In this document: in pieces, positions 48,850-60,570 of the stretch | Numbering within the stretch: the first letter of the stretch is position 1 | Layout: each line of letters starts with the position of its first letter | Assembly: GCA_945910005.1 (NCBI GenBank) | Contig: OX246741.1 | Span: 50,990,625-51,054,624 of the forward strand | Source: Isoperla grammatica | Taxonomy: Eukaryota; Arthropoda; Insecta; Plecoptera; Perlodidae | Direction of reading: 5' to 3' | Length of the DNA: 64,000 nucleotides | Program-made: the position numbers and the translations under genes | The notes under the pieces: generated by a model | The model's input: the letters and a program-made list of their open reading frames with translations, nothing else | What the model was told of the DNA's origin: nothing | Database searches by the model: none

Positions 48850-49920
48850 AGCAAAATAACCCATAGTTCTCTAGTTTGGATTGTTGTACTTATCCTCGTC
48901 TCTATCAAAATGTCTGACGATAAATTTAAATATTATCGAGCTTGAAAATGGATTGGGAATTATTTTCACCCGACGGTAATAGAACGGTTTTATATGAGAT
49001 TATTCAAGCGAATATTATATTTTATTCATAGCTGTGGTTTCAAATTCACAACGTGAATTATGCATTGAAGAAAACTTTTACAATGCTTCAAACTTTTTTA
49101 TGTGTTTACGTTTCAATATTCAGAAATTAAAACTTTTAGTCGTTTCTCTGTTTATTAATTGATTGAATTAAATATTTCTAACGACAGTTTGTGAGTGGGT
49201 AACTTGACTTATGTTCGCGTTGGTTATATGCAGGGTATTTTTAGTCTGTTCCATTGGATAATATTTGTTTTATTTCTCGTTTGCAAAATTATAATACAAA
49301 TAAGTTTATGAAACCGCAATATTTACATAAATGTAAAATATGTATGTACCCTTGAACAGCAACTTTTTATCTATAGCAGTTACGATACAACTCTCACATT
49401 TTTGAGTGCCAATTTGTTGATAAAGTATGTTCAGTGACCTGGGAGCAAGATGCTATAATATATACTATCTATAATGTCGCCATCAGGTCAAATGGAGGTC
49501 AGACGGATTATTTAAAGCTTTGCTGACTAACACGTCCAGTAATTGATTGTGCATGTTTTATTGAGCTGTTATTTACACACGGCCAGAAATTACGACGAAA
49601 CCGTAATTTACATTTAGATCTGCCCTCGTTGTTATTTGTGATGCAATCACAAAACACATTGATGCACCATAAAGTTTAGTGACGCTATTGGCAAACGCAG
49701 GACGTGAAATTAGCTCGGCCTCAAATACCGACCAAAGCACTTCAATCACGGTGACGATACTAAAATTATGTAATTACAACAATATTCTCAGTAATGTTGT
49801 CAGGATTAATTACAAATCATGTTTATTTATGCTCTATTAAATTCCCATCCCCCCCCCCCCCCCACCCACAGTTATATTATTGTATCATGCCCCCCACACA
49901 CATTAATAATAATTTGTGTA
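48850..49920. other. AT-rich DNA with poly-C tract
   Basis: A run of 14 C lies at 49850-49863. Nothing else recognised. Confidence 0.4.
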
Positions 49921-50184
49921 GGCATACGCGTTCTAGGGTGCACACCAGCTTTACCTGATGTGCCCCACTTCAGGTGACTAACTAGGTTATTAGGTGTTTG
50001 GATAGTTGGGAAGGATTGTCCGAGGGCTGATAATATGACTCAATCCCAGCATTCGCTTTTACGACTGAGGAAAACCTCGGAAAAAACCTTCAGTCACGAT
50101 TGCCGGTGGCCGGAATCGAACCGGCGACCTCCCGAATTAGAGTCTCGCGTCTTACCGCTGAGCCACCTCTATCGGCCACCCACA
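49921..50184 (-). mobile_element. tRNA-derived SINE S1, near-intact copy
   Basis: Minus strand. A-box complement in CCGCTGAGCCACC, B-box complement GGAATCGAACC, body with CTCGGAAAAAACCTTCAGTC and CTGAGGAAAACC, 3' part CTTCAGGTGACTAACTAGG, then the GGTGCACACCAG tail type. Flanks TTGTGTA at 49914-49920 and 50185-50191 are a possible 7-bp target duplication. Confidence 0.9.
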
Positions 50185-50325
50185 TTGTGTATCTTTCACT
50201 TCCGGTGTCTTAACAAATCAATTGGCTTTGGGGCTCAGTCAGTTGTACATAACCGTGGAGAATCAGTTTCTTCACTTGAGTGAAATAATAAATTAAAAAA
50301 TAATTCTTGATTTGCAATATCATAG

Positions 50326-50664
50326 TTTTTCGTAGGGAACCTACCTAGGGACAATTCATACCCTTCTTCAGGTGACTACATAGCTAGATATTTCGGTATT
50401 TGGAATAGTTGGGAATGAATGCCCGAGAGCTGCTAGAATTGGTCTAAATCCCAGCACACGCCTTTTGACTGATGAAAACCTTAGAAAAAACCTTCAGTCA
50501 GTCAGTCAGTCAGTCAGTCAGTCAGTCAGTCAGTCAGTCAGTCAGTCAGTCAGTCAGTCAGTCAGTCAGTCAGTCAGTCAGTCAGTCAGTCAGTCAGTCA
50601 GTCAGTCAGTCAGCATTGAACCGGAAACCTCCCGAATTAGTCTCTATGTTACCACTGAGCCAAC
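50326..50664 (-). mobile_element. tRNA-derived SINE S1 with internal microsatellite expansion
   Basis: Head complement (GAACCGGAAACCTCCCGAATTAG ... ACCACTGAGCC) at right, body at left (CTGATGAAAACC, CCCGAGAGCTG, CTTCAGGTGACTA), ending TTTTTCGTAGGG with the CTAGGGACAATTC tail type. Between head and body the usual CTTCAGTCA is expanded into about 30 AGTC repeats. Confidence 0.9.
50495..50613. repeat. (AGTC)n microsatellite born inside a SINE
   Basis: About 119 bases, perfect. It begins exactly at the CTTCAGTCA block that reads CTTCAGTCACGATTG or CTTCAGTCAGGACTG in sister copies, so the two-unit CAGTCAG seed can be seen in the family. The Ser/Gln/Val repeat frames are artefacts. Confidence 0.97.
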
Positions 50665-51139
50665 TTCTTCAGGTAACCTTCATGAATACATGCCGCCATT
50701 ATATTAAAAACATATATTTTACTTATTTTATTTATTTATTTAATATCTATCCTATTCAGTTATAAAAACTGATTGTCATTATACTCTTTATAACCGAACA
50801 ATATAATTATTCCTCGGTCATGAATTATTAATCAACCAAAATTAATGCTTGAAAAACTCTAAAAAGATGCAACATATTTTTGAATAATTTATACAGTTTC
50901 AAGTGTCTTGCGAATGCGGTTTGGTGCCTACTCTAACGGAGACTCGTGAACTGGAGGGGTTTTAAGTTGCAACATACAAGTATCAAGTATACACCGTGAC
51001 GTCACGGCGAGGTGAAGGGGGCTCTTGCTAAACCCCACAGGGTGGGGGATAGTCACTGTAGACGATCTGGGTAAAGTTGTGGAAGGCATTTCACAAATTG
51101 GTGTGAATAACTTATTTGTGTTTGCAAATCTATTGTATT

Positions 51140-51405
51140 ACCGATAGAGGTGGCTCAGCGGTAAGACACGAGACTCTAATTCGGGAGGTCGCCGGTTCGA
51201 TTCCGTCCACCGGCAGTCCTGGCTGAAGGTTTTTTCCGAGGTTTTCCTCAGTCGTATTGAGGGATTGAGTCCTACTAACAGCCCTCGGACGTTCCTTCCC
51301 AGCTATGCAAACACCTTACTAACCTAGTTAGTCACCTGAAGAGGGACACATCAAGTAAAGCTGGTGTGCACCCTATAACGGGTTTTCTTACGAAAAATGA
51401 AAATG
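51140..51405 (+). mobile_element. tRNA-derived SINE S1, intact copy with 12-bp target duplication
   Basis: Best copy. Pol III A box TGGCTCAGCGG at 51151-51161, B box GGTTCGATTCC at 51194-51204, then a ~190-base body with GGCTGAAGGTTTTTTCCGAG, GGACGTTCCTTCCCAGCTAT and GTTAGTCACCTGAAG, the tail AAGCTGGTGTGCACCCTATA and a short A-rich end TTCTTACGAAAAATG. The flanks ATCTATTGTATT at 51128-51139 and 51406-51417 are an exact 12-bp target duplication. This shows LINE-machinery (target-primed) insertion, recent enough to keep the duplication perfect. Confidence 0.97.
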
Positions 51406-51417
51406 ATCTATTGTATT

Positions 51418-53418
51418 TGTTTTCTTTTGAATCACTTTTTTTAATATATATTCTGGTTTCATATACTAAAAAGATGATTTCTTTTTAGCAGAAAGTATGT
51501 GCTACCATGTGAAAAACATATTTTTACTATAAACTTGATATTTTCCATAAAATGTATATTGTTGTCACTGTTCCTTTCTGACAAGTGGTTGAATTCATTT
51601 TGTAATTGAGTTGTCAAGTAAAATATTTTTAATTTTTTAAATGGCTTTGTAGCACAATCAACATACTTTATTATGCAACAATGTAGTTAGGCCTACTCTG
51701 CATTTAACAAAATATTATTTCATATTTAAGAACAACTTTTCATATTAATTGTCTTTATTTCTGAATCAGAAAGATACCAACCCAACTTTGTTTTGCTAAA
51801 TTATCTCGATTTACTACTGAGTAACAAATCATTTTTATAATGACACAAACATTTTGATTTTATCTTTTACATAAACAACTTCATGAAATTAAATTAAAAG
51901 ATCAATTAAAACCAAAGGTTTTTACTGTCACATTTTTCATGATTTAAGATGCAATTTCGTGTCAAACTTGCACTGATAAATGGGTAAAACACTTCACTCC
52001 ATAGATAAGCCAAGCATAGAAGTATTATTCAAAATGCCGTTTCGTAATCTATAATTCAGTTATCAATAATATGTTGAGCACAGTTAACGGTTTATAGAAG
52101 AGAAATCAGCACAATTTTCGAAAAAATATTACTCAAAATATATTGTTTTTATAAAAAAAAAAACATATTTTTCCCTAACGTTTCTCAGTTTTGTATAGAA
52201 ACTCAAGTTCGTTCTAAGAATCATTACCAATAACAAGTCTGTCAAAAAACGAAAAAATGTAATGTAGGAAAACGCCATAACAAGGTAGACCTATCTAGAA
52301 CGTTGCCAGCATAGGCAATCAATAAGATGTTTGATGAGGTGTTTATATAAAAAAGTCGCTGTTACTATTTGCATTCTGTTGCTGGCGACGATTATTCATT
52401 AATGATGAAGTACTTAACACTCGCAACAAGATAATGTGAAGAAAGACGACATTAAGGATGTGTTTTATTCAGTAATGATATCAGATGCACAAAAGATAAA
52501 CAGAAACACGTTTGAAACAATACAATTAAGAAAATAACCAAATGGTATCATATAATTACTAAGAAAATAATCGATGAGTATTCATTTCGTCCAAGAATAG
52601 ACACATTGTCTCTACATTATTTAAACCAAAGAAAAGCTGAACTCTGCCAACAAAATGGACGATTGTGTTTCCTTAAAATCATAATGAATTCAATGAATTC
52701 GCAATACTGTATTTTATATTTATAGCTTACAATGATTAACATTGACAAAACAAATTTATATTTAGCATTGTTTAAACATAGCAAATTTGATTAAACCGTA
52801 CAACTAAAGGTACTATCGTAGATATTTTGTATAATAATATCAATCAATTTTAACCAAAACTATTTTTCTATTGTCAAATGAAATATGTATTATTTATCAT
52901 TAATTATTTGCTGTTTTACGACGTACTAGACAGCGAAGTCATATCACAGCGGCTTTTAGTTGCCTCTTACGACAGGCAGAGCTGCCGTGGGCCAATTGTA
53001 CCCCGAACCCAGACGAGTAAAATCTTGACATTTAAACAAATGATGTTGGCTTTTCACAACGTAAACACCAGAGAATTCTCCGTCATTAATTGTACGATCA
53101 CGATGAACCACACACGTGTCAAGTGTCTACTGTCAAAACTTGCTCATTGGCTCAAGGCAGTTATACATTGTTAATTATGTCCACTGAGTTAGCTGGCCGG
53201 CGTAGCTGCAAGAAACCAAATCGTGTCCCGACTCGGTTCTTGTAAAGAGCGGCTTATCTGTATCCTCCACCCCCTCCCCTTTCCTCCCCGACCCCTCTTA
53301 CTCGTATTTCTAAAGGGATTAACGGATTGTTCTCGTTCTTCGATAGAATATCAGTATTACAGCGAAATAGAAAAAATCCTCATAGCATAGCCTCGGTAAA
53401 CCTCAAATTTTGACTTTT
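51418..53418. other. AT-rich DNA with one repeat-like block
   Basis: 52950-53015 contains TTTAGTTGCCTCTTACGACA followed by GGCAG and GTGGGCC. From general knowledge I associate the TGCCTCTTACGACAGGCA motif with dispersed non-coding repeats, but cannot confirm. No gene otherwise. Confidence 0.3.
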
Positions 53419-53425
53419 ATTATTA

Positions 53426-53519
<94 letters not shown>

Positions 53520-53542
53520 TATTATTATTATTTTTATTACTA

Positions 53543-53577
<35 letters not shown>

Positions 53578-53580
53578 TTA
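53419..53580. repeat. (ATT)n microsatellite, array 1
   Basis: About 50 units with a few C and T changes. On its right TTTTATTGTTGCAATACATAC reads, on the minus strand, like a LINE 3' end (GCAACAATAAAA) running into an (ATT)n tail. Poly-Ile frames are artefacts. Confidence 0.93.
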
Positions 53581-53696
53581 TTGTTGCAATACATACAAAC
53601 TCGGTCAAAACCAGCATAAACATGTTGTACGGACATAAATGTCAAGTATTTCCATGTGTTTACCTTATTAAAATCTACTTAGAACTAATTAAATAG

Positions 53697-53860
<164 letters not shown>

Positions 53861-54132
53861 ACATAAGTAAAAAGGAAAGAAAAAAACAAATTTAAAAGTC
53901 TCTGGAAAAGAACTTAACTTGACTTTTTTGGGTTTTTGAAAACACAAAGTTTCAGGTTTAGCGAACTCCTTTAGGAGGATTGAGAGACCATAATGTGTCG
54001 ACTTCGACATGTCTAACCCAAACATCTGACCCGACATATATTATATATGTCCTTAAAACATACAGCTATAGTACCAAGCTTAACGCGGTGTATGACAAAC
54101 TATGCTTCTATCGGGTAGTTTATTGCTTTAAA

Positions 54133-54372
54133 ATTGTCAAAAAGACCAAAATATGTCATCCCCAGAGAATCCAGCGCATTTTCTTATAAATGTGTTTTTG
54201 TTCCAATGCATATTTCCTTTAATCAAATTACCTAATTTAACTTTTGTAATGTATTGTTGCAACACACCTTTCACAATTTAATTAGATAATTTGAAAATCG
54301 GAAATACTTATTGGAACAGAGACACATTTATAAGAAAAGGCATTGAGTTCTCTGTGGGGGGATGATATATTT
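54133..54372. mobile_element. Palindromic MITE-like element (family P1), copy B
   Basis: CATCCCCAGAGAATCC ... TTTTCTTATAAATGTGT ... GTTCCAAT at left pairs with ATTGGAAC ... ACACATTTATAAGAAAA ... TTCTCTGTGGGGGGATG at right. Collinear with 17690-17905. Better preserved arms than copy A. Confidence 0.8.
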
Positions 54373-55707
54373 AATTCTAATTTTACCAATTTTAATTGAA
54401 AGAAACCGGGAGTTTCACAGAAGGGGGGTTGATATACAGCCTTAACGTAAAAACCAGATAAGATGGCACGTGGCGGCCGGATTTTGTGTACTTCCGACTG
54501 GCCTTGAAACATTACAGACGGCGATGGATTGAAGTTCTACTGTTTCATTTTCATTTCATTTTCAGACAATTTTATTCTCAACACAGAATACATACATTTT
54601 ACTAAAAAGTGGCTATTTATAGAAAGTTGGAGAAGCCTGCAAAGTCATGGAGACTTGAGTGCAGGCCGTTTACAGATAGTGTACAATATTAATTTTGTCA
54701 GATGGCGGCAATAGGCATACTTGGAAGAAAAATTGTGTGATAATACAATTTATACAATTATAGCTAGAACTAAATGTATTGGGGGAAGTTAGTAGACTGA
54801 TGTTAAAGACGGTGTAAAAATACAAGTTTAAAAAAAGGTGTGGTTTACAAATCAGGCATTTTGTTTACAAACTTACGCTGCTTATGGACTAAAGTTTTGT
54901 AATTTGTAATATAATATAATATATTGGTAAGCAATACAGTTATAGAATTATGGTTATTATAAGGAAACATTTCCAATATGTAGTATTTAAGGCCTACTTA
55001 AAGTATAATTTATAATGTAGGCTAATACTAGCATTCAGAGAATAGTATTCACAGAGAAAATAAAGACATAGAAAGACATAACTTAGACCTGTATCATGTA
55101 GGCCTAAGTTTACAAATACTAGATAAAACAAAGGAGAAGATTTAAACTTAAAATTTAAAAGTATTAAACATAGTAGTCATAGTAAATAATAATAGTACAT
55201 TAATAGTAGTAAAGGCATGAAAAATTCTACCTTTAATCGATGTAACGTAATAGGAACGTGCACCGTAATATGTTGAGTATATAGAATAGAATATAGGGGT
55301 GCTAGCCCTAATATTCCTAATTTTTTTATTTTTTTTTATTATTTATTTTTTATCAGTATGGCTGATGGTTGGCCATGTAGTATTAAGAGAGCTAAAAATA
55401 CAAAAGAGTTAAGGAATGAGGTTATCGAGTTATCCTAACATTAGTTTCGTATTACTACTAAAAAGCCAAATAAAGAATCAATCTTGTCTCGGCTACTTTT
55501 CTTGTGGTTAACAACGGCACAGTAATGATTTTTGTGAACTTTTTCGGGTGATATACGAGTAAAAACTCTCATCTCGTATATTTCCAAATTCGTCTTGTTT
55601 TGACAGCTCATAATATGTCAGCACACATTTAGCCCTCCATTATGACCGCTGTGACGTCACGTGAATACTCCTTACCCCGAGCCGTGACAAAAACCTACTC
55701 TATCATG
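54373..55707. other. AT-rich DNA, diverged dispersed block near the right end
   Basis: 55490-55680 shares GTGACGTCACGTGAATACTCC and weak collinear similarity upstream with 15535-15715. No gene recognised. Confidence 0.4.
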
Positions 55708-56103
55708 TACTAACGGTTTAGCCGCGGTCGATTAGCCGGTTCCCATACGAAAACCGAAGTTAAGCAACCTCGGTCTAGGTCAGGAGGTAGATGGGTGACC
55801 ATGCACTCTCCTCTGAAACACTGCTTACCGATAGTTAGAACAGATTGGAGGGTTCGAAAGCTTTTGTAACAGCTTCGTTCTTCTCGTCAACTGCTCGGCA
55901 GTCCAGGTTAGTGGAGGAACATCTATGACTGGTCAAAGTTACACCGTCCTTTCGGATGGGACGTAAAGCCGATGGTCCCCTTGGTACTTTTCGACAGGAG
56001 TAGGCTACGTGCCGGTACCAGGCTTCCCCTCCTCCCTTCCTTATTATCATTCATCAATCATCACTCATCAGGCTAAAGAGGGCATTGTGCCCTACACTGG
56101 CCT
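55708..56103 (+). mobile_element. 5S rRNA-derived SINE (SINE3-like)
   Basis: 55750-55801 resembles the internal control region of 5S rRNA: ACCGAAGTTAAGCAACCTCG ... GTAGATGGGTGACCA corresponds to the 5S A-box, intermediate element and C-box. The body that follows is not 5S (TTTCGGATGGGACGTAAAGC, CTTTTCGACAGGAGTAGGCT) and ends in AT-rich CATCAATCATCACTCATCAGGC and GGGCATTGTGCCCTACACTGG. A 5S promoter head fused to an unrelated body defines 5S-derived SINEs. It is not a functional 5S gene, since the 5' third and closing stem are absent. Confidence 0.8.
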
Positions 56104-57214
56104 TAATTACGATATAGTAGTATGACACATACTAGTAATAGCTCGGTATGCGAATCTATACAGAGTACCTAAACTTGCGCACGGCGACCCTAGCGCTGCG
56201 TAGCGGTGATTGGGTTGACATAGTACGTTCTTTACAATTATAATAAATGCGTCAAGTTGTAGTTGTACTACATTATCGGCTCTTCGTCTACATTCACAGC
56301 TCATAGACATACCACTTGCACCCGCAAGAAAATAGTAATTGAGTTTCGGTACTGTGTACATTAGGTAGCTTTCAATAGACGTCACGTGGCGGCCATTATG
56401 AGGTACACATTGCTTGTTTACATTTGTTCTGTCAATAGAAGACACATAGGTTATCCAGGAAATATCACAGTTTCAAGCCGTATAGATTGATGTGTGCAGG
56501 TAAAAGTTCAAGAAAATGATAACACATGCAAATGATTGTCTTCAAACAGAGTTTACGCGTTTTTTTTGTTTTCAGTCATAATACGGAACCTTTGTTTAAA
56601 AACAGTTGATGTGTCAGTCAAAGGACATCTGCATTATTGCAACAATGCAGTGTCGGAAGAACGTAAACAAATGTTTACAAAGTACCTCAGTATGGCTACC
56701 GTGCGATACCGGAAATGACGTTTTTGCAAGCTCTGTGTAATAGTCGAAGAAAAATTATAGCAGGTTCCTTCATTCAGGATGGTTATTCCCAAGAGGAAGG
56801 GTAAACAAAATGGTTCGAATAGACAAAAACATAACGAGTAGACAATGAAAAATATAAAGCTTCCAACTTTGTCCTGGAGGAAAGATAGTAGCGAGATTGT
56901 CTCTGCGGCTCATCTGCCACTGTATTGGCCTGATAATGGGGTCGTGAGACAAGGGGACAAACTGTACCAGCGTTGACCCATTAATAACAATTATTCAAAC
57001 TTGGAAATTGCGTCTATTGATTTTGACGCTATTACCTAATCAATTTCCTGTGAGTAGTTGGCTGAGCCTTACTAAAGTGGAGCACGTGGTCTGGGTCTTA
57101 ACTAAATGACAGGACAGGTCGCTAGTTGTACCATATTGTTGATCATACTTAATTACCGTTCATAAATCACGCATTTGTCTTTCATAATATTAAGTTATTA
57201 TAATCCTATGTATG
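56104..57214. other. Non-coding DNA, nothing recognised
   Basis: No feature noticed beyond chance-size frames. Confidence 0.4.
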
Positions 57215-57224
57215 GAAGAACTTA

Positions 57225-57400
57225 ACTATGTGATTTGGGGTGTTTGGATGGGTCAGAAGAAATCTACGTTAGTTAGGCTCAATCCAAGCATTCACCTTGT
57301 GGCTAAATGAGAACAACCTATAGGAAAACCCTTCTTTCAGGACCAGTAGCGAACCAGCGACCTTCCAAATTATAGAACCGCTATTTGCGCTTGACAACCT
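57225..57400 (-). mobile_element. tRNA-derived SINE S1, badly degraded copy
   Basis: Recognisable blocks in S1 order on the minus strand: GGTGTTTGGATGG, CTCAATCCAAGCATTCACC, AGCGAACCAGCGACCTTCCAAATTA. Boxes are mutated. Oldest copy in the window. Confidence 0.6.
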
Positions 57401-58179
57401 TCTTCGGTACACATTTACCAGCCGTTCTGTATAAGCTCATCTTGCAATACTACTTTACTGTTATTAAAAGATTCATCATAGCAGTAAGACTGTTGTTATA
57501 AAATATAAATTCTTGCAGCCTTGTTTTGTAATTTTAATATACACACCAAAACCTTTTGTACATTTCAGTACTAGAATTTCCTTTACAAAGTAGCTTCTTT
57601 AAAGTGCATAAAACAGTATTCACAGCATTTATTCATAACCACTTTCAGTTGCTGTGAGCGTTGAGTCGTCATGGCGCGAACACTAAACAGTCAAGAAGTG
57701 AAATGTTTTACATGACGCATGAATGACACATGAATGCATACATGAATGCGTAACAAGACTTGACGGGGAATCAACCAGTTTTAGTGCTTCATGTACAGAA
57801 ATATGTTAACACCGCTGTGATTCACAACCTAACAGTGTAGTAAATGGACAAACTGTCGGTTTTTATATACAAACACGCATTGCCTACGTATCACTGCCGT
57901 TGCTTTTCATGACTGAACGTTTTTGTGTTGATCAAACTGGATTATATAACATTCTAGGTGGAATTAAATTGAAACGATTCAATTGTTTTGAACCTGTACA
58001 GAAGTACAGCACAGGTTATTTTGTACACTGCCGACATGATATTATTATTTGACATTTGGTGTACACATTGTGTTCATCAAAGGTAGGTTTGTCTACAACC
58101 GTATGACTTAATTCGTTAGTTCCTAGTTGAGTGAAACTAGCACAGTTTCAATAACCTGACTGCATGTCCGAATTATAAT

Positions 58180-58444
58180 TTTTCGTAGGAATGTTATAGG
58201 GTGCACACCAGGTTTATCTGATGTGCCCCTCTTCAGGTGACTAACTAGGTATATTGTGGTGTTGTGTTTGGATAGTTGGGAAGGAATGTCCGAGGGTTGT
58301 TAGTAGAACTCAATCCCAGCATTCGCCTTGACGATTGAGGAGAACCCCGGAAAAACCTTCAGTCAGGACTGCCGGTGGCCGGAGTCGAACTGGCGACCTC
58401 CCGAATTAGAGTCTCGCATCTTACCGCTGAGCCACGTCTATCGG
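58180..58444 (-). mobile_element. tRNA-derived SINE S1, near-intact copy
   Basis: Complete from TTTTTCGTAGGAATG (3' end) through AGGGTGCACACCAG, CTTCAGGTGACTAACTAGG and AACCTTCAGTCAGGACTGCC to the head complement GGAGTCGAACTGGCGACC and CCGCTGAGCCACG. Carries the GTGCACACC tail type. B box has one mismatch. Confidence 0.92.
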
Positions 58445-59698
58445 TCTTGTCGTTTGTTATGTTATCGTATTGCCTATTGAAAATTAGTATTTCCTCCTAG
58501 GTGTAGTTGATATTAAAATCCGATTTACTTATTTTACTATTGGCTTATTTTTCTAAACGCGTATTACAGATGTATTTCAAGTATCTTCTTTAGTATATGT
58601 AACTTATTTAATAATACATGCATTTTCAAAATTCAGATACCCAATAAATGAAGATAACGATGCTTCTGAAGTTACACTGTAAAAAAAGCGTTCTTGTTTC
58701 ATAAACCGAATGTAGATTTATGTTCATTTCCAGTGCGCCATAAAGGGCTCGGATGTTCTGTATATTTCCCGGTAGAATGTTTCCGCGTACCCGCTAACAC
58801 TGTGGTTAAACTTGAGTGTTTTTCTAGTAAAATGTAATTTAATTCCCATGAAGAGGACTCGCTGTGGTTATGGCGCAATTATGCCGCGAACAGTTCAGTT
58901 CTCACGAAGACATATTATCGTAATGAAGTCGCTGGAAAGTCAATAAGGGACGCGTGGAATAGCGATACCAAGTCGAGTCTAGACTGCAGAAAAATGCGGG
59001 TCGAGCATCACCCGTTGCTGTACTTTAAAATTGAATTAGAACTCATTGGGAGCTTCGCGCGGTCAAATAAATTAAGATAAATACAAAGTTGTTTGTTTAA
59101 AAGAGTATATTTATTATACAGGAGTAGACATGGATAGATAATACATTCATTATTAAATACACAACGAAAAGCTGAGAAGGTAATTCTGTGCTATTCTACT
59201 AGATGTAGCCGCATAGGTTATGCATGATCATAAAGATTGTTATGATATAACGCCGAGTATAATAACCTTTGAAAATACAACAATATGTACATATATGTTT
59301 ATGACGAAATATATATGTGAATAAACATAGTTTACATATAAGAAGTAGCAGTATTGTAGAATAATATATTTATTCCTGGTTCCAACGCAGAAAGTCCAGA
59401 GTTCTATTCCCAGTTTGGGCTGTCTTTTGTTTTTGTTTGTTTGTTTGTTTGTTTGTTTGTTTGTTTTTTTTTGTTTTTTTTTTACTTTGAAACTTAACTT
59501 TAATCTATCTACATGATACTGGTCTACATGTAAACTGTGACTTTAGAGCCGTTATAGCAAAGAAGCACAAAATAAATTGTATAAAATATCCCCCATTGAA
59601 AATCTGTTATTGCATGTAACTGCAGTGTGTATAGACTATAAATTGCAAATAAATTTGTTATATTTTATTCAATATTCATTTTCACGATATTAACAAGG
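58445..59698. other. Non-coding DNA with (TTTG)n
   Basis: 59431-59480 is a TTTG microsatellite grading into poly-T. Just before it, 59380-59425 has a GAGTTCTATTCCC block faintly like a B box. No gene. Confidence 0.4.
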
Positions 59699-59860
59699 AT
59701 TTGTCGTAGGAAACCAGCCCAGGGACAATTCGTGTTCCTCTTCAGGTAACTAACTAGGTGCGCACGCTATTTGGAATAGTTGGGAAGGAACGTCCCAGAA
59801 CTGTTATAGCATGACTCAATCTCAGTATTCTCCTCGGGACTGAGACAAAATTCTGACCAT
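59699..59860 (-). mobile_element. tRNA-derived SINE S1, 5'-truncated copy
   Basis: Only the 3' half remains: TTGTCGTAGGAAACC, CCAGGGACAATTC (second tail type, as at 50326), CTTCAGGTAACTAACTAGG, GGAATAGTTGGGAAGGAACG, GACTCAATCTCAG. The tRNA head is missing, as in 5'-truncated retroinsertions. Confidence 0.8.
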
Positions 59861-60046
59861 TTCATTTTTATGACACTCACTGCTGCAGTGATTATATGTC
59901 ACCTCTACGTGGAATAAAGCTAAGTACTTATCCCCATTGTTCTGTATAGTTCCTTCAGCCACACACATAATGATGATGATGGTGCGAGGTTCCACCGCCA
60001 GGTAGAGTAATGGTGCTTGTGTGGTAGCCTCCCCTAGCGCTCATTA

Positions 60047-60068
60047 ACAAGGAAGAGCTTTTCCTTGT
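60047..60068. promoter_or_regulatory. 22-nt near-perfect palindrome beside a CRE array
   Basis: ACAAGGAA and TTCCTTGT flank a GAGCTT centre. It lies 25 bases left of the first TGACGTCA. Possibly a protein-binding palindrome; no function known. Confidence 0.3.
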
Positions 60069-60093
60069 TGTCGTTATCCACAGCACACTGTAG

Positions 60094-60164
60094 TGACGTC
60101 ACAGACACTTGTTGTGACGTCACAGCACATTGTAGTGACGTCACAGCACATTGTAGTGACGTCA
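60094..60164. promoter_or_regulatory. Four CRE octamers at exact 21-bp spacing
   Basis: TGACGTCA at 60094, 60115, 60136 and 60157. The 21-base units alternate between CAGACACTTGTT and CAGCACATTGTA spacers. TGACGTCA is the full CREB/ATF-type site, and 21 bp is two turns of B-DNA, placing all four on one face. It may be a minisatellite that happens to contain the octamer. No promoter or exon was identified nearby. Confidence 0.8.
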
Positions 60165-60359
60165 CAGACACTTGTTGTGCGAAGACGGCCGGTTGTCATG
60201 CTGCGGTATGATTAATTGATTCGAGTGCACACAACATAACGCGTTGATTTATAGCCCAGTTAATTGTTAGCGAACATACGTGCTTTGCAAGTAAGATAAT
60301 GTAGCGTGAAAGTTTTAAACCAGGTCATATGTGAACAATATCAAAAGAAATACCGATTT

Positions 60360-60440
60360 ATCTGTCTTATGGTTCCCATTGGCTCAGACAGTAAGAGTAT
60401 TTTCATGTAAAACTGGAGAGCCCGGGTTCGATTTCTGCAC
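60360..60440 (+). other. tRNA-like fragment, possible SINE head
   Basis: TTGGCTCAGACAG resembles an A box, and CCCGGGTTCGATTTCTG a T-arm with B box 38 bases later. The ends do not pair into an acceptor stem, so it is not a working tRNA gene. Downstream are (CA)n and (TA)n at 60511-60548. Confidence 0.4.
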
Positions 60441-60510
60441 GCACACGCATGTGTGTATGTTTAGTATATATAATGTAATAACTACACAAATCCAAATGCT
60501 GATCAAAACT

Positions 60511-60541
<31 letters not shown>

Positions 60542-60570
60542 TATATATACTCTCATGTAGTTTATTAGTA

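Noticed and set aside
53403..53645. Poly-isoleucine frames
   Set aside because: Translation of an (ATT)n microsatellite.
55708..55830. Functional 5S rRNA gene
   Set aside because: Only the internal-promoter part is 5S-like. The 5' part and closing helix are missing and a SINE-type body follows.
60360..60440. Functional tRNA gene
   Set aside because: A- and B-box-like motifs are present, but I could not form an acceptor stem or a proper anticodon arm.
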